Assembly: GCF_018263905.1 (NCBI RefSeq)
Contig: NZ_JAAFZU010000023.1
Span: 1 to 64,000 of the forward strand
DNA: 64,000 nt
Source: Loktanella sp. SALINAS62
GTDB lineage: Bacteria; Pseudomonadota; Alphaproteobacteria; Rhodobacterales; Rhodobacteraceae
Direction: 5' to 3'
The notes under the pieces are model-generated. The model searched no databases. It had not been told where the DNA came from and saw only the letters and a program-made list of their open reading frames with translations. The translations under genes were made by a program, and so were the position numbers. Of the stretch, positions 19,073 through 29,431 are shown one piece after another (position 1 is the first letter of the stretch; each line of letters opens with the position of its first letter).

Positions 19073-19567
19073 TCAGGCTTTCGACTGAACGCCCTGCAAA
19101 AGCGTCTGATCCAGCTTGTCGCCATGCAGGACGCTGACATCGCCCGTTTGTTCAAAGATTACGGCCCGCACCTTTGACAGGTCCAGCGCGTTCGCTTCGC
19201 GCAGTTTTCCGATGACATCCGCCTTGGTCATATTGGCCTTGCGGATGTTGTCCATCAGGAATTGACCGTCGCGCATGATCAGCAGGGGCGCGTTGTCGAT
19301 CAGGTCAGCCACCTGTGTCGTGCCTGTACGTAATCGTGCGATGCCGATCTGCACGACGAACAGCCCCACCAGCGCCGCCACCCCATGCAGCAACGGGGTC
19401 GATGGTGACATGACGGTGGACGCCAGTATCGATCCCGTGGCCAGTGTGATGACAAAATCAAACGACGACATCTTGGAAAAGGATCGCAAGCCCGCAAGCC
19501 GTGTCAGAACAATCACGAACGGCACCATGATGACGCAGCGCAGCAGGATATTGATGAAATCGGCCAT
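19073..19567 (-). CDS. DUF421 (YetF-type) membrane protein
   Basis: This 164-residue protein has three hydrophobic helices in the first 85 residues, including LTRLAGLRSFSKMSSFDFVI with the RS/FSKM signature of YetF/DUF421 proteins. A small soluble domain follows (DNAPLLIMRDGQFLMDNIRKANMT). Function is unknown, although relatives are often stress or sporulation genes. I chose the ATG at 19567. GGAAC (19619-19615) and TGTT (19597-19594), 17 bases apart, lie just upstream and resemble an EcfG promoter with one -10 mismatch. It abuts the convergent mcd stop. Confidence 0.85.
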   Translation of the reverse strand: MADFINILLRCVIMVPFVIVLTRLAGLRSFSKMSSFDFVITLATGSILASTVMSPSTPLLHGVAALVGLFVVQIGIARLRTGTTQVADLIDNAPLLIMRDGQFLMDNIRKANMTKADVIGKLREANALDLSKVRAVIFEQTGDVSVLHGDKLDQTLLQGVQSKA

Positions 19568-19593
19568 GACGTGTCCCCGTCGGTTTCGATCCC

Positions 19594-19619
19594 AACATCG
19601 GGGCGACCCCAACAGTTCC
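19594..19619 (-). promoter_or_regulatory. Possible EcfG-like promoter for DUF421 gene (imperfect -10)
   Basis: On the minus strand GGAAC is followed after 17 bases by TGTT instead of CGTT, ending 26 bases before the ATG at 19567. The spacing and placement are right, but the -10 has one mismatch. Confidence 0.35.
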
Positions 19620-19631
19620 GCCACCCCCTTG

Positions 19632-20369
19632 TCAGTTGATCCGTGCGTCGCGTCGCAGGACATCCAGCAGCCGGTCCCGGGCCGGTGGCAGGGAGGCATT
19701 GCCAAGCGATTGTAACAGCCGATGCGCGATGAAATAGCCGGTTGTCGACAGCGCGATCAGGATCTGGTCATCCGTGGCGTCCCCCTGCCCCGCCAGCACC
19801 GGCGGCAAGGGCAGCAACCGGTCGATCCATTCGCCCGCCGCCTGACGGCTGACGGCCCTGCCCGTGCGCGGGGACACGAACGCCAGATCTTCGTTCGTGC
19901 CGCGCACCGCGCAAGCGCTCAGATCAAGGCCGAACCCCATTTCCGTCAGTAGCGCCTGTTCCCAGCGTAGATAGGCCAGCGGCCAGACTTCGGACTGGCC
20001 CAAAAGGTCCAGCAACTGCGCGGTGCGATCATACAGTGGTCGGTGCGGTTCGCGTTCGGGCAACACCCGAGCCAACAGCGCACAGACAGCATTCAGCCCG
20101 GCCAGCGACAGACGGTCCGACATGGCGGCGATGGTGCGGCTGCGAACCGGTTCGACGGTAAAAGCCCCCAGATGTTCACCAAGCCGGGCCTTCCATGCCA
20201 CGGACAGTTGCGCGCCGGGTTGCAGGATCGGGGCGATCTTGCGACTGACCCCACCCCGCACGACGCCCGCGTGCCGCCCCATGTCGGGGGTAAACACCTC
20301 GATGATGGCCGATGTTTCCCCGAACGGGCGGACGGCCAAAAGGATGCCTTCGTCACGCCAATCGATCAT
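19632..20369 (-). CDS. recO: DNA repair protein RecO
   Basis: This 245-residue protein has the RecO N-terminal OB-fold start ([35 protein letters not shown]) and the C-terminal helical region with [22 protein letters not shown], where the family zinc/cysteine area begins. RecO loads RecA on SSB-coated DNA within the RecFOR pathway. It closes the lepB-rnc-era block on the minus strand, 10 bases after the DUF1491 gene. Confidence 0.93.
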   Translation of the reverse strand: MIDWRDEGILLAVRPFGETSAIIEVFTPDMGRHAGVVRGGVSRKIAPILQPGAQLSVAWKARLGEHLGAFTVEPVRSRTIAAMSDRLSLAGLNAVCALLARVLPEREPHRPLYDRTAQLLDLLGQSEVWPLAYLRWEQALLTEMGFGLDLSACAVRGTNEDLAFVSPRTGRAVSRQAAGEWIDRLLPLPPVLAGQGDATDDQILIALSTTGYFIAHRLLQSLGNASLPPARDRLLDVLRRDARIN

Positions 20370-20379
20370 CGGCCTGCCC

Positions 20380-20706
20380 CTATTCCAATCCGGGTGCGTC
20401 CAGCATGTGTCGCCCCTGCCGGTCCTCGACTTCTATGACCCACAGGTCGGCATCGAAACCGCGCTGGCGCGCAATGGACGCGTCGATATCCAGTTCGGGA
20501 CCCGATGCGAGCGTGACCCAGATCCTGTCGCCTGTCGCCAGATCGAAACTGCGCTGGAACGCCTGTGCCTGTCCATCCAACGTGTTAAGCTTTACCAGAA
20601 CAGCGCCCGCCGTCGCGTCCCCCCGTGCCACCACGAAAGCCGGAATATCAGCCACGCGCAGTCGCGCCAGATACGCCGCGACCCAAAAGTCGGCGGTCAG
20701 GCGCAT
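20380..20706 (-). CDS. DUF1491 family protein
   Basis: This 108-residue cytosolic protein starts [16 protein letters not shown] and contains the family's [13 protein letters not shown] and [14 protein letters not shown] segments. DUF1491 is an uncharacterised alphaproteobacterial family commonly found next to era and recO, as here. It starts 3 bases after the era stop, so it is cotranscribed. Function is unknown. Confidence 0.88.
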   Translation of the reverse strand: MRLTADFWVAAYLARLRVADIPAFVVARGDATAGAVLVKLNTLDGQAQAFQRSFDLATGDRIWVTLASGPELDIDASIARQRGFDADLWVIEVEDRQGRHMLDAPGLE

Positions 20707-20709
20707 CGG

Positions 20710-21624
20710 TCAGGCATCGCCGTCTTTGAAATCAAGGCCCATTTCGGAATAGCGTTCCTTGTCTTCCAGCCAGTTGGCCCGGACCTTGACCTGCAAGAAC
20801 AGGTGGACCTTGCGCCCCAGCAGTTCTTCGATCTCGACGCGGGCCGCCTGACCCACCGCCTTGATCGTTTCGCCCTTGTTGCCCAGCACGATCCCCTTGT
20901 GGCCGTCGCGGATAACATAGACCAACTGGTCGATCTTGGCGGAACCGTCTTTGCGTTCTTCCCAGTTTTCGGTTTCGACCGTCAACTGATAGGGCAATTC
21001 CTGATGCAGGCGCAGCGTCAGCTTTTCGCGGGTGATTTCGGCTGCGATGTTGCGCAGCGGCGCGTCGGCAATCTGATCGTCGGGATACAGCCAAGGCCCA
21101 GCCGGAACCTGCGTTGCCAACCAGTCACGCAGCGCGTCGCAGCCATGCCCGCGTTCGGCAGAAATCATGAAGGTTTCGGCAAAATCATAGGCCGCGTTCA
21201 TTTTGGCGGTCAGTTCCAGCAAGGTTTCCGATTTTACCCGGTCGATCTTGTTGATGGCCAATGCCACGCGCGCCTTGCCGACCCGTTCCGCCAGCACATC
21301 CAGAATCGCCTGCACACCGGGGGTCAAACCACGGTTCGCTTCGATCAACAGGACGACGACATCCGCATCGCCCGCGCCCGACCACGCGGCAGCAACCATC
21401 GCGCGGTCCAACCTGCGACGTGGCGCAAACAGGCCGGGCGTGTCAACGAACACCAGCTGCGATTGACCAGCCTGCATGACACCGCGAATACGTGCGCGTG
21501 TCGTCTGCACCTTATGCGTGACGATGCTGACTTTCGCCCCCACCATGCGGTTCAGAAGGGTGGATTTTCCGGCATTCGGTTCACCGATCAGGGCGACGAA
21601 TCCGGCGCGCGTGTCTTCGGTCAT
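20710..21624 (-). CDS. era: GTPase Era
   Basis: This 304-residue ribosome-assembly GTPase binds the 3' end of 16S rRNA. G1 is [17 protein letters not shown]3 is DTPGLF, G4 is NKID, and the C-terminal KH domain carries [22 protein letters not shown]. Its ATG overlaps the rnc stop (rnc ends at 21621), so expression is coupled to RNase III, a widely conserved pairing. Confidence 0.97.
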   Translation of the reverse strand: MTEDTRAGFVALIGEPNAGKSTLLNRMVGAKVSIVTHKVQTTRARIRGVMQAGQSQLVFVDTPGLFAPRRRLDRAMVAAAWSGAGDADVVVLLIEANRGLTPGVQAILDVLAERVGKARVALAINKIDRVKSETLLELTAKMNAAYDFAETFMISAERGHGCDALRDWLATQVPAGPWLYPDDQIADAPLRNIAAEITREKLTLRLHQELPYQLTVETENWEERKDGSAKIDQLVYVIRDGHKGIVLGNKGETIKAVGQAARVEIEELLGRKVHLFLQVKVRANWLEDKERYSEMGLDFKDGDA

Positions 21625-22301
21625 GGGGATACCTTTTCCAGCAATGCGGCGGCTGCCGCTTGTTCTGCTTGTCGTTTTGCACGGGCCGTGGCGCGGGCGG
21701 TTTCGCCGTTAGCCAGCCGCGCCTCTATCGTGAAATCGGGCTGATGATCGGGGCCGGAACGGGCAACTTCTGTATAGACGGGGGGCGGTTCGCCGCGGGC
21801 CTGCGCCCATTCTTGCAATGCAGATTTAGCGTCGCGTGCATCCTTGGCCACCGTGGTGACGCGCGCACCCCACAGGGCCAGAACGGTGTCGCGTGCGGTT
21901 TCGAACCCGGCGTCCAGATAGACGGCGGCAATCACGGCCTCCATCGCGTCCGCCAGCAACGCATCCTTGCGGCGGCCACCGGATTTCATTTCGGACCGAC
22001 CCAGTTTCATCACTTCGCCCAGATCAATCTGGCGTGCAACTTCGGCGCATGTTTCACGGCGCACCAGCGCGTTGTAGCGCGGCGCGAGCGTGCCTTCGGC
22101 AGCACCCGGATCAGCCGTAAGAAGTGCTTCGGCGATGGTCAGGCCCAGCACACGGTCGCCCAGAAATTCAAGCCGCTGGTTGTCGTCACGGTGCGGACTG
22201 GCCATCGATGGATGCGTCACCGCCCGCAAAAGATGCCGCACATCGGCAAAGCTGTGCCCCAATCGTCGCTGGAACGCTTCAAGTTGGGCTGAAACCTTCA
22301 C
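21621..22301 (-). CDS. rnc: Ribonuclease III
   Basis: This protein of about 226 residues cleaves double-stranded RNA in rRNA processing and antisense regulation. The catalytic signature [14 protein letters not shown] is in the N-terminal nuclease domain, and the C-terminal double-stranded-RNA-binding domain spans about the last 70 residues. The preferred start is the GTG at 22301, which overlaps the lepB stop as GTGA and has AAGG 7 bases upstream; an in-frame ATG further upstream would overlap lepB by 43 bases. Confidence 0.95.
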   Translation of the reverse strand: MKVSAQLEAFQRRLGHSFADVRHLLRAVTHPSMASPHRDDNQRLEFLGDRVLGLTIAEALLTADPGAAEGTLAPRYNALVRRETCAEVARQIDLGEVMKLGRSEMKSGGRRKDALLADAMEAVIAAVYLDAGFETARDTVLALWGARVTTVAKDARDAKSALQEWAQARGEPPPVYTEVARSGPDHQPDFTIEARLANGETARATARAKRQAEQAAAAALLEKVSP

Positions 22302-23134
22302 TCGATCGCCTTGAAGAAGCGGTCGCTGCGCCATGTCCAAAACGCCAGCATCGACCGCCCCGCCGAAGAAAAGATCACCCGGTCTGCACGGCCGACGATA
22401 TCCTTGCGCGGGACGAAACCGACGCCGCCAGCGGTCTGGGCCACACGGCTGTCGGTGGAATTATCGCGGTTGTCACCGACAAAAAAGAAATGGTCAGCCG
22501 GCACGGTAAAGACACCCGTGTTGTCCAATGACCTGTTGCCGATGTTCAGGATATCGTGGCTGACGCCATTCGGCAGCGTTTCAACGAAACGTTGCTTGAT
22601 ACATTCTGCACCATCACCGACCGCGCCGTTGAAACACTGTGGCCGCTGACCGCCTGACCCCTGCGGTTCCATCCGTTCGGAAAAGATACCGTCTTCTGTC
22701 TGCGGGGCCGGTTCGTCATTGATAATCAGTTGGCCATCACGCATCTGGATGCGGTCACCGGGCATACCCACGACACGTTTGATGAAATCGCGTCCAGTGA
22801 CCGGGTGCCGGAACACCACGACATCGCCGCGTTCAGGATCGGACCCGAACAGCCGTTCGTCCGCGTCTTCGAACATGCCGCAGAAATCATCGGCACCGAT
22901 GTCGATACCAAGCGCCGGTATCAGGATAGAGGGACATGACGCGTAAGAGTAGCCGTATGCCATCTTGTTCACGAACAGAAAGTCACCGATTAGCAGCGTG
23001 TCTTTCATCGAACCGGACGGAATCCAGAACGGTTGAAAGAACAGGGTGCGGAAAACGCCAGCGATCAACAGCGCGTAGACAATCGTCTTGACGGTTTCGA
23101 CCACGCCCGCGACGACGCCAGTTTTTTCGGCCAT
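22298..23134 (-). CDS. lepB: Signal peptidase I
   Basis: This 278-residue membrane protease removes signal peptides from exported proteins. An N-terminal TM helix (about 12-35) leads into [15 protein letters not shown] with the nucleophile Ser42. The general base Lys119 is in [14 protein letters not shown], and [13 protein letters not shown] is the conserved box E. A disulfide-capable CPS/CGM pair between boxes is unusual but periplasmic. It precedes rnc with a GTGA overlap. Confidence 0.97.
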   Translation of the reverse strand: MAEKTGVVAGVVETVKTIVYALLIAGVFRTLFFQPFWIPSGSMKDTLLIGDFLFVNKMAYGYSYASCPSILIPALGIDIGADDFCGMFEDADERLFGSDPERGDVVVFRHPVTGRDFIKRVVGMPGDRIQMRDGQLIINDEPAPQTEDGIFSERMEPQGSGGQRPQCFNGAVGDGAECIKQRFVETLPNGVSHDILNIGNRSLDNTGVFTVPADHFFFVGDNRDNSTDSRVAQTAGGVGFVPRKDIVGRADRVIFSSAGRSMLAFWTWRSDRFFKAIE

Positions 23135-23189
23135 GTAATCTATCCCGTCCTTATTATGAACGGCTAAATGATCCTCCGGTCCCGATCTG

Positions 23190-23606
23190 TCAAGCCAATG
23201 GGTCTGCGGGGATCGGACGCGCTTCGATAAGAACGAAAGCCTGTGCCCAGGGGTGATCGTCGGTCAGGGTGACGTGAATGATCGCCTCGTGTCCAGACGG
23301 GGTCATCTGGTCCAATCGGTCCTTGGCCCAGCCGGTAACCTGCATGACTGGCTGACCGGTATGCAGATTGCTGACAGCCATGTCTTTCCATGCAATTCCC
23401 ATGCGCAAACCAGTGCCCAGCGCTTTTGAACACGCCTCTTTGGCGGCCCAGCGCTTTGCATATGTGCCGGGGGTGTCGCGACGGCGCTCTGCCTTTGCCT
23501 GTTCGATGTCCGTAAACACCCGGTTGCGAAACCTGTCGCCAAACCGGTCCAATGTGCCTGCGATCCGGTCGATTTTCGCAAGATCTGTGCCAATTCCCAG
23601 GATCAA
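23190..23606 (-). CDS. acpS: Holo-[acyl-carrier-protein] synthase
   Basis: This 138-residue enzyme transfers 4'-phosphopantetheine from CoA to acyl carrier protein. The start of the protein is [14 protein letters not shown] with the metal-binding Asp, and the second motif is [16 protein letters not shown] with Glu and Lys of the active site. The best start is a TTG at 23606, which follows GGAGG by 7 bases and overlaps the deaminase stop (TTGA). No ATG or GTG suits, so this is a genuine rare-start candidate. lepB follows 56 bases downstream. Confidence 0.92.
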   Translation of the reverse strand: MILGIGTDLAKIDRIAGTLDRFGDRFRNRVFTDIEQAKAERRRDTPGTYAKRWAAKEACSKALGTGLRMGIAWKDMAVSNLHTGQPVMQVTGWAKDRLDQMTPSGHEAIIHVTLTDDHPWAQAFVLIEARPIPADPLA

Positions 23607-24070
23607 GATTGATCCTCCGGCGCATAAATGACGTGAAGCCGCTCTTCCTCGACTCCACCCAGATACGTAAACGCACCGTCGCAAGCAGCATGGAAATCCG
23701 CGATCCCCAGCTTGGGAAAGCGGAAAAAAGATGCGTCACTATTGGCTTGTTGGGCACCAAAGATAACCCGGTCAATTTCCGCCCAACGCATCGCGGACAA
23801 ACACATTTCGCAAGGCTGGCAAGACGCAAGCAGGGTGCAACCCTTCAGGCTGCGGTCACCCAGCACGTCGGCGGCGCGGGCCATTGCGACCACCTCGGCA
23901 TGGCGGGAAACATCGTTGGTGTCACCGACTTCGTTCCGGGCCGTCGCGATGACTTGGCCGTCCCGCACAACCGCAGCGGTGAATACGATATCGTGACCTT
24001 TGGCATGCAGCGCCAGCGCGTGATCGGCGACGTCGCGCATCGCGGCGCGTTCTGTGTCGGTCGGTGTCAT
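23603..24070 (-). CDS. Nucleoside deaminase (CDA/TadA-like fold)
   Basis: This 155-residue zinc deaminase has the HAE motif at 57-59 and PCEMC at 86-90, with the three zinc ligands and proton-shuttling Glu59. It is similar to guanine deaminase/tRNA-adenosine-deaminase-type proteins; the substrate is uncertain, and the C-terminal [13 protein letters not shown] favours a free base or nucleoside over tRNA. Its ATG overlaps the pdxJ stop (ATGA). Confidence 0.9.
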   Translation of the reverse strand: MTPTDTERAAMRDVADHALALHAKGHDIVFTAAVVRDGQVIATARNEVGDTNDVSRHAEVVAMARAADVLGDRSLKGCTLLASCQPCEMCLSAMRWAEIDRVIFGAQQANSDASFFRFPKLGIADFHAACDGAFTYLGGVEEERLHVIYAPEDQS

Positions 24071-24810
24071 GGCCGGGCCGCGTCCATCGCGGCGCGCATT
24101 TTGCGAATGGCCCCGTCGAGCCCAAGAAAGATCGATTCACCGATCAGGAAGTGACCGATATTCAATTCACGCACATGCGGCAGGGCGGCAATGGGCCCGA
24201 CACTGTCATACGTCAGACCGTGGCCCACATGAATTTCCAGCCCCAGCGAATGGCCATAGGCCGCCATATCGACAAGACGTCCCTGTTCGACATCGCGATC
24301 AGCCCAGCGCCCTTCGGCCCAGGCATCAGCATAGGCCCCAGCGTGCAATTCGATCACGGGTGCGCCGATACGGTGGGCTGCTTCGACCTGATCACGGTCG
24401 GGGGTGACAAACAGCGAAATGCGGCACCCCGCGTCGCGCAAAGGGGCGATGTAATCGGCCAGTTCGTGTGCCTGACGGGCCACGTCCAATCCGCCTTCGG
24501 TGGTGCGTTCTTCGCGTTTCTCAGGAACAAGGCAAACCGCATGGGGCGTCGTGCGCAGGGCCAGATCACGCATTTCAGCGGTCGCCGCCATTTCAAAGTT
24601 CAGCGGGATCGACAGCTTCTCCTTTAGCGCGGCCATGTCTGCATCGCGGATATGGCGGCGGTCTTCGCGCAGGTGTGCGGTGATACCGTCAGCCCCGGCC
24701 TCTTGGGCCAGCAAGGCCGCGCGCAGCGGATCGGGATTGTCACCGCCCCGCGCGTTCCGCACGGTCGCCACGTGATCGATGTTCACGCCCAGTCGCAGCT
24801 TGTCTGTCAT
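24067..24810 (-). CDS. pdxJ: Pyridoxine 5'-phosphate synthase
   Basis: This 247-residue TIM-barrel enzyme condenses 1-deoxyxylulose 5-phosphate with aminoacetone phosphate derivative to make pyridoxine 5'-phosphate. Motifs are [16 protein letters not shown] at the start, [24 protein letters not shown], and GHGLTYDSV plus [12 protein letters not shown]. The ATG at 24810 is correct; the open frame extends upstream only by chance over the DUF2062 gene. It overlaps the following deaminase gene. Confidence 0.97.
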   Translation of the reverse strand: MTDKLRLGVNIDHVATVRNARGGDNPDPLRAALLAQEAGADGITAHLREDRRHIRDADMAALKEKLSIPLNFEMAATAEMRDLALRTTPHAVCLVPEKREERTTEGGLDVARQAHELADYIAPLRDAGCRISLFVTPDRDQVEAAHRIGAPVIELHAGAYADAWAEGRWADRDVEQGRLVDMAAYGHSLGLEIHVGHGLTYDSVGPIAALPHVRELNIGHFLIGESIFLGLDGAIRKMRAAMDAARP

Positions 24811-24839
24811 TGGCCATTCCTTGCTATAGAGACGGCAAC

Positions 24840-25487
24840 TTAATCCGCTTTTGGTCCTTCGCCATCCCCCCGCGGCACTGGAGAAAGCTTTTCGAGCTTG
24901 GCGCGCAACACTTTGCGGCGACGGTTCTGCTGCACCCGCAGCACGGGCACGGCCAGAAAATATGCCACGGTTGCGCAGACCACACCGGGAAGCAGCCCAC
25001 CAATCAGATAGGGGAAAAAGATGTCGTGATAAAAGATCGACAATCCGTGCCAATCGGCGCGGCCCGGCGTGAACAACGCCCAGATGTTCTGTGCAAGTTC
25101 GCGGCCGGCGCTGGCAAACTTGCCGCCCACCGACCCGATATCTTCGTGGGGACCCCGGCCAAGAACCCAGTGGCCCACACCCAGCGATGCCGCAGCGATC
25201 GGAAGATAGGTCAGCGGATTGCCAAAGAACGTCGCCATCAGTGCCGCAAGGATATTTCCGCGCATCAGTTTCGCGATCATGGCGGCGACCACGAAATGCA
25301 GCCCGTAGAATGGGGTGAATGTGGTGAACACACCCGCCCAGATGCCGCGTCCGATTTTTTCGGGGGTGTCGGGCAGACGCTGCAAACGGCGCTGGACATA
25401 CCAGAACGCACGACGCCACCCGCCTTCGGGATACACGGCCGAAGCCATCACCCGCCACGCTGGTCGCCTGTCCCTGCGTTTGAACAC
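24840..25487 (-). CDS. DUF2062 domain membrane protein
   Basis: This protein of about 215 residues carries the DUF2062 pattern: [44 protein letters not shown], and at the C-terminus [25 protein letters not shown], with three to four hydrophobic helices. Function is unknown; relatives often sit next to lipid or cell-envelope genes. I chose a GTG start at 25487, preceded by AAGGGG, which gives no overlap with rsh. Longer frames would overlap rsh by over 100 bases. Confidence 0.86.
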   Translation of the reverse strand: MFKRRDRRPAWRVMASAVYPEGGWRRAFWYVQRRLQRLPDTPEKIGRGIWAGVFTTFTPFYGLHFVVAAMIAKLMRGNILAALMATFFGNPLTYLPIAAASLGVGHWVLGRGPHEDIGSVGGKFASAGRELAQNIWALFTPGRADWHGLSIFYHDIFFPYLIGGLLPGVVCATVAYFLAVPVLRVQQNRRRKVLRAKLEKLSPVPRGDGEGPKAD

Positions 25488-25512
25488 CGCTGCGTTCCCC
25501 TTGATGACCTGT

Positions 25513-27636
25513 TCAGGTGCCAGATTGACCCGGATCGCGTTGGCGCGACAGGTCCGACACGTTGCTGTCTGCTTCGATTGCCGTGATGACGCGGTGCAGA
25601 TGGTCCGCGTCCCGCAGGTCGACGTCAATCAACAACCGAAAGTAATCGGGCTTGCGGTCGATGAATTTCAGGTCTGAAATATTGGCATCCTGCTCACCGA
25701 TCAATGTGCAGATCCGCCCAAGCACCCCCGCATCGTTGGTGATCGAGATATCCAGCGTCACCGCATGAACCGGCTTGTGCTGCCCGTCTTCCCACCGCAG
25801 ATCGATCCAGCGATCCAACTGATCCTCGAAATCGGCCAGCGCCTGACAATCGATGGCATGCACCTTTACGCCCTGCCCCCGGTAGGTAATGCCAACGATC
25901 CGTTCGCCCGGAACTGGCTGGCAGCAGGCAGCGCGCTGAAACTTCTGATCGTCACGCAGCCCGACAACAGCATGATTTGCGTCCACCTCGCCACCGGGCC
26001 GCTGATCAAGGTCGGGATAAATCGCGCGGACAATTTCGCGCGCCGACACTTCCGCACTGCCAAGACGGGCCAGCATATCGTTCGCCGCCCCCATCGCCAT
26101 CGTTTTGGCAGCGGTGCGAATCGCTTTTTCCGTCATGTTCTTGCCCGCGTTTTCAAAGGCGACACGCAGTAATTCGCGGCCCAGCCTGATATAGCGGTCG
26201 CGATCTTCTTCGCGCAGGAACTTGCGAATGGCGGTCTTGGCGCGCCCGGTGACGGCAATGTCGATCCATGTCGATTGCGGTGTCTGACCAGCGGCGGTGA
26301 TAATTTCGACCGATTGGCCGTTTTTCAGTCGCGTCCACAGCGGCACCCGCAGCCCGTCGACCTTGGCGCCCTGACAGGTTGTGCCGATCCGCGTGTGAAT
26401 TGCATAGGCAAAATCAATCGGCGTTGCGCCCCGCGGCAGCTTGATGACCTCTCCTTTTGGAGTGAAGCAAAACACCTGATCGGTGTACATTTCCAGCTTG
26501 ACCGCTTCGAGAAAGGCATCGTGGTCTTCGTCGTCTTCCAGCCGTTCGGTCAGGGCGCTGATCCATTTTACCGGATCGACGGCAAAGCGGTTTTCGACCC
26601 GTTCGCCGTTTTTATAAGACCAATGCGCAGCAACGCCGGTTTCCGCGACTTCGTGCATTTCGCGGGTGCGGATCTGCACTTCGACACGGCGCCCGTCGCG
26701 GCCCGATACGGTCGTGTGAATCGACCGATAGCCGTTCGTTTTGGGCTGACTGATGTAGTCCTTGAACCGGCCCGGCACGGCACGCCACCGCTGATGGATC
26801 GCGCCAAGGATGCGATAGCAATCGCCTTCGGTCGCAGTCACGATGCGAAAACCATAGATATCAGACAACCGGCTGAAACCTTGGTCCTTTTCCTGCATCT
26901 TGCGCCAGACAGAATAGGGTTTTTTGGCCCGTCCCATGACTTCGGCGTCGATATCGGCACGTTCCAGTTCGACCCGGATATCCGAAGAGATCCGGTTCAG
27001 CACGTCGCCCGATTCCCGCTGCAGCACGATAAATCGGCGGATAATGGAATTGCGCGCTTCGGAATTCAGGACGCGAAAGGCCAGATCCTCCAGCTCTTCG
27101 CGCATCCATTGCATCCCCATACGTCCGGCAAGCGGCGCATAGATGTCCATCGTTTCGCGCGCTTTCTGGGCCTGCTTTTCCGGTCGCATGGATCTGATCG
27201 TCCGCATGTTGTGCAGACGGTCAGCCAGCTTCACCAAGGTGACGCGCAGGTCGCGGCTGGTCGCCATGAACAGCTTGCGGAAGTTTTCGGCTTCTTTTGT
27301 TTCGCGACTGTTCAGTTGCAGGTTCGTCAGCTTTGTGACGCCGTCCACAAGTTCCGCGATTTCGGTGCCAAACCGATCCTTTACGATTGCGAAACTGGCA
27401 GGGGTGTCTTCGATGGTGTCATGCAGCAGTGCGGTAATGACGGTCGCGTCATCCATCTGCATCTTGGCCAGGGATTCGGCCACGGCGACGGGATGGGTAA
27501 AATATTTCTCGCCGGAATGGCGGTACTGCCCCTCGTGCATCTGATCGCCGAACGCAAAGGCGTCGGCGATCAGTGCGGCATTGGTACGTGGATTATAGCT
27601 GCGGACCAGAGCGATCAGATCGTCGGCTGTCGTCAT
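25513..27636 (-). CDS. Bifunctional (p)ppGpp synthetase/hydrolase, RSH
   Basis: This 707-residue stringent-response enzyme has the N-terminal HD hydrolase (LLHDTIEDT, intact), then the synthetase domain with GFRIVT and GYRSIHTTV, the TGS domain with FTPKGEVIKLPRGATPIDFAYAIH, a zinc-finger region with CCQPVPGERIVG, and a C-terminal ACT domain. Alphaproteobacteria usually have this single RelA/SpoT homologue (called spoT, relA or rsh). It follows rpoZ by about 40 bases on the minus strand, the common rpoZ-rsh arrangement. Confidence 0.96.
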   Translation of the reverse strand: MTTADDLIALVRSYNPRTNAALIADAFAFGDQMHEGQYRHSGEKYFTHPVAVAESLAKMQMDDATVITALLHDTIEDTPASFAIVKDRFGTEIAELVDGVTKLTNLQLNSRETKEAENFRKLFMATSRDLRVTLVKLADRLHNMRTIRSMRPEKQAQKARETMDIYAPLAGRMGMQWMREELEDLAFRVLNSEARNSIIRRFIVLQRESGDVLNRISSDIRVELERADIDAEVMGRAKKPYSVWRKMQEKDQGFSRLSDIYGFRIVTATEGDCYRILGAIHQRWRAVPGRFKDYISQPKTNGYRSIHTTVSGRDGRRVEVQIRTREMHEVAETGVAAHWSYKNGERVENRFAVDPVKWISALTERLEDDEDHDAFLEAVKLEMYTDQVFCFTPKGEVIKLPRGATPIDFAYAIHTRIGTTCQGAKVDGLRVPLWTRLKNGQSVEIITAAGQTPQSTWIDIAVTGRAKTAIRKFLREEDRDRYIRLGRELLRVAFENAGKNMTEKAIRTAAKTMAMGAANDMLARLGSAEVSAREIVRAIYPDLDQRPGGEVDANHAVVGLRDDQKFQRAACCQPVPGERIVGITYRGQGVKVHAIDCQALADFEDQLDRWIDLRWEDGQHKPVHAVTLDISITNDAGVLGRICTLIGEQDANISDLKFIDRKPDYFRLLIDVDLRDADHLHRVITAIEADSNVSDLSRQRDPGQSGT

Positions 27637-27676
27637 CTTGATCCGGCGCTTTCGTGGATTGGGCCGGTGATGGCCG

Positions 27677-28030
27677 TCAGCGTTGACCTTGCGCTTCCAT
27701 CAGGGCGCGCAACAACTTTTCTTCGGACATATCGTCTTCGACGGGTTTGTCCGATTCGGCGCCCATCAGAAGAGCCATCTGGTCTTCTTCGGGTTCGTCG
27801 ACTTCGATTTGGGTCTGGTTGGCTTCGATCATGCGCTCGCGCAAATCATCGGCCTGCTGGGTTTCGTCTGCGATTTCACGCAGCGACACGACGGGGTTCT
27901 TGTCGTTGTCGCGGTTTACCGTGACAGGCGAACCCGCTGCAATTTCGCGCGCACGATGTGCGGCCAGCATGACGAGTTCAAACCGGTTGGGGACCTTGTC
28001 GACACAATCTTCGACGGTAACGCGGGCCAT
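27677..28030 (-). CDS. rpoZ: RNA polymerase omega subunit
   Basis: This 117-residue subunit starts [29 protein letters not shown], the canonical omega helix-turn-helix-like core that clamps beta-prime. The C-terminal tail is acidic and longer than in E. coli, as is usual in Rhodobacterales. The ATG at 28030 is preceded by AGGAGTG. It lies between folK and rsh, and omega helps RNA polymerase bind the ppGpp made by the next gene. Confidence 0.96.
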   Translation of the reverse strand: MARVTVEDCVDKVPNRFELVMLAAHRAREIAAGSPVTVNRDNDKNPVVSLREIADETQQADDLRERMIEANQTQIEVDEPEEDQMALLMGAESDKPVEDDMSEEKLLRALMEAQGQR

Positions 28031-28118
28031 CGGCACACTCCTGTTGTTGTCCGGGCTGGATAGCAAGCCCCGCTTCTGGCACGCGACCGCAAAAAACACA
28101 AGCAGGTTTCCCAACCTG

Positions 28119-28709
28119 TCAAGAGGTTTCGACGTCGATCCGCTTGATACCGTCCAACTGGTCAGGTCGAAGCGCATCCCGCATCTGCCGGACGGTCAAT
28201 CCAGACACCGGATGCACCCAATCCGGCGCCACATCTGACAGGGGAATCAGAACGAAACCGCGATCCTGCACCCGTGGATGCGGCAGGATCGTTTCTGTCG
28301 GCCATGTCGTTTGCTGATCAGCAAGCGGCATGTCCCGCCAAAAATTAAAAGTTGTGACGTCAGGTAATATCACATTTCCGAGTGAAACCAGATCAAGATC
28401 TATTGGCCGTGGCCCCCATCGCTTTGTGCGAATGCGCCCTGCGTGGCGTTCAAGATCGTGTAGCACCTGCAGGATATCATCCGGGTCCATCAGGCTATGT
28501 AGTGCGATTGCCGCGTTAACGAATTCGTTTCCGATTCCAACGGGGTAGGCTGGCGTCGCGTATAAATGCGACATTGAAAAATCCCCATCATGCGCCAGTG
28601 CCGCTGCCGCTTTTTCCGCAAAAGTTGCAACAATTTCCGCACGATCAGCTCTAGGTTGCACAGCGTTCCCGCCGATCGCTATGAGCGTTAACTTGCCTGT
28701 CTCTGACAT
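28119..28709 (-). CDS. folK: 2-amino-4-hydroxy-6-hydroxymethyldihydropteridine diphosphokinase
   Basis: This 196-residue enzyme pyrophosphorylates the pterin precursor of folate. It has LIAIGGNAV at the N-terminus (normally LGSN, here GGNA), [19 protein letters not shown] with conserved residues, and [13 protein letters not shown], the family signature, then [22 protein letters not shown] chose the ATG at 28709 over an upstream one at 28742. Stop is 89 bases before rpoZ. Confidence 0.93.
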   Translation of the reverse strand: MSETGKLTLIAIGGNAVQPRADRAEIVATFAEKAAAALAHDGDFSMSHLYATPAYPVGIGNEFVNAAIALHSLMDPDDILQVLHDLERHAGRIRTKRWGPRPIDLDLVSLGNVILPDVTTFNFWRDMPLADQQTTWPTETILPHPRVQDRGFVLIPLSDVAPDWVHPVSGLTVRQMRDALRPDQLDGIKRIDVETS

Positions 28710-28830
28710 AGCCAAACTTGCACCGTCTATTCCAACCCTCATATAGGGCCAATCCGTAAGATACCTATCCGACTTGGATGATTATGTATCTGTGATTGAC
28801 GACATCCGACTTCGCAAAGGTCACCAACAT

Positions 28831-29409
28831 ATGTTTTACCGAGACGAACGTCTGGCCCTGTTTATTGACGGGTCGAACCTTTACGCCGCAGCAAAAGCGT
28901 TGGGTTTCGATATCGATTATAAGCTTTTAAGGCAGGAGTTCATGCGCCGTGGCAAGCTGTTGCGCGCGTTTTACTACACGGCACTTCTGGAAAACGACGA
29001 ATACTCTCCCATTCGCCCATTGGTTGACTGGCTGAATTACAACGGTTTTTCCATGGTGACGAAACCGGCCAAGGAATTCACCGATTCCATGGGCCGTCGC
29101 AAAATCAAAGGAAACATGGATATCGAATTGGCCGTAGACGCTATGGAACTGGCGCCAAAGGTCGATCATATCGTTCTGTTTTCCGGCGACGGTGATTTTC
29201 GTCCGCTAGTCGAATCGCTTCAGCGTCAGGGCGTACGGGTGTCGGTGGTATCGACGATCCGCAGCCAGCCGCCGATGATTGCCGACGAACTGCGCCGACA
29301 GTGCGACAATTTCATAGAACTGGACGAGCTGCGCGATGTCGTGGGGCGTCCGCCCCGTGAGCCGCGCGAGATGCAGGAAACATCTGCGTCGATGTCCGAC
29401 GCCGAGTAA
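28831..29409 (+). CDS. NYN domain protein (LabA/DUF88 type)
   Basis: This 192-residue protein begins with RLALFIDGSNLYAAAKALG and has FSGDGDFRPLVESLQRQGVRVSVVS, the paired acidic sites of the PIN-like NYN nuclease fold (Asp in FIDGSN, Asp-Asp in GDGDF, and Asp in GNMDIELAVDAM). The LabA-type relatives act in RNA metabolism; the target is unknown. ATG 28831 has AAAGG upstream; an ATG 57 bases earlier is less likely. It is divergent from folK and ends at a strong terminator. Confidence 0.9.
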   Translation: MFYRDERLALFIDGSNLYAAAKALGFDIDYKLLRQEFMRRGKLLRAFYYTALLENDEYSPIRPLVDWLNYNGFSMVTKPAKEFTDSMGRRKIKGNMDIELAVDAMELAPKVDHIVLFSGDGDFRPLVESLQRQGVRVSVVSTIRSQPPMIADELRRQCDNFIELDELRDVVGRPPREPREMQETSASMSDAE

Positions 29410-29431
29410 GCTGCACCCCAGTATCGGCATC

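Noticed and set aside
20023-21744. Long plus-strand open frame of 573 codons
   Set aside because: It lies opposite era, DUF1491 and recO, has low-complexity His/Gln/Arg composition typical of antisense frames in GC-rich DNA, and has no family resemblance.
24067-25458. pdxJ as a 463-codon fusion protein
   Set aside because: The extra N-terminal part runs through the DUF2062 gene in another frame; the conserved PdxJ start is the ATG at 24810.
26275-27924. Plus-strand open frame of 549 codons
   Set aside because: Antisense to rsh; composition is that of a complement shadow.
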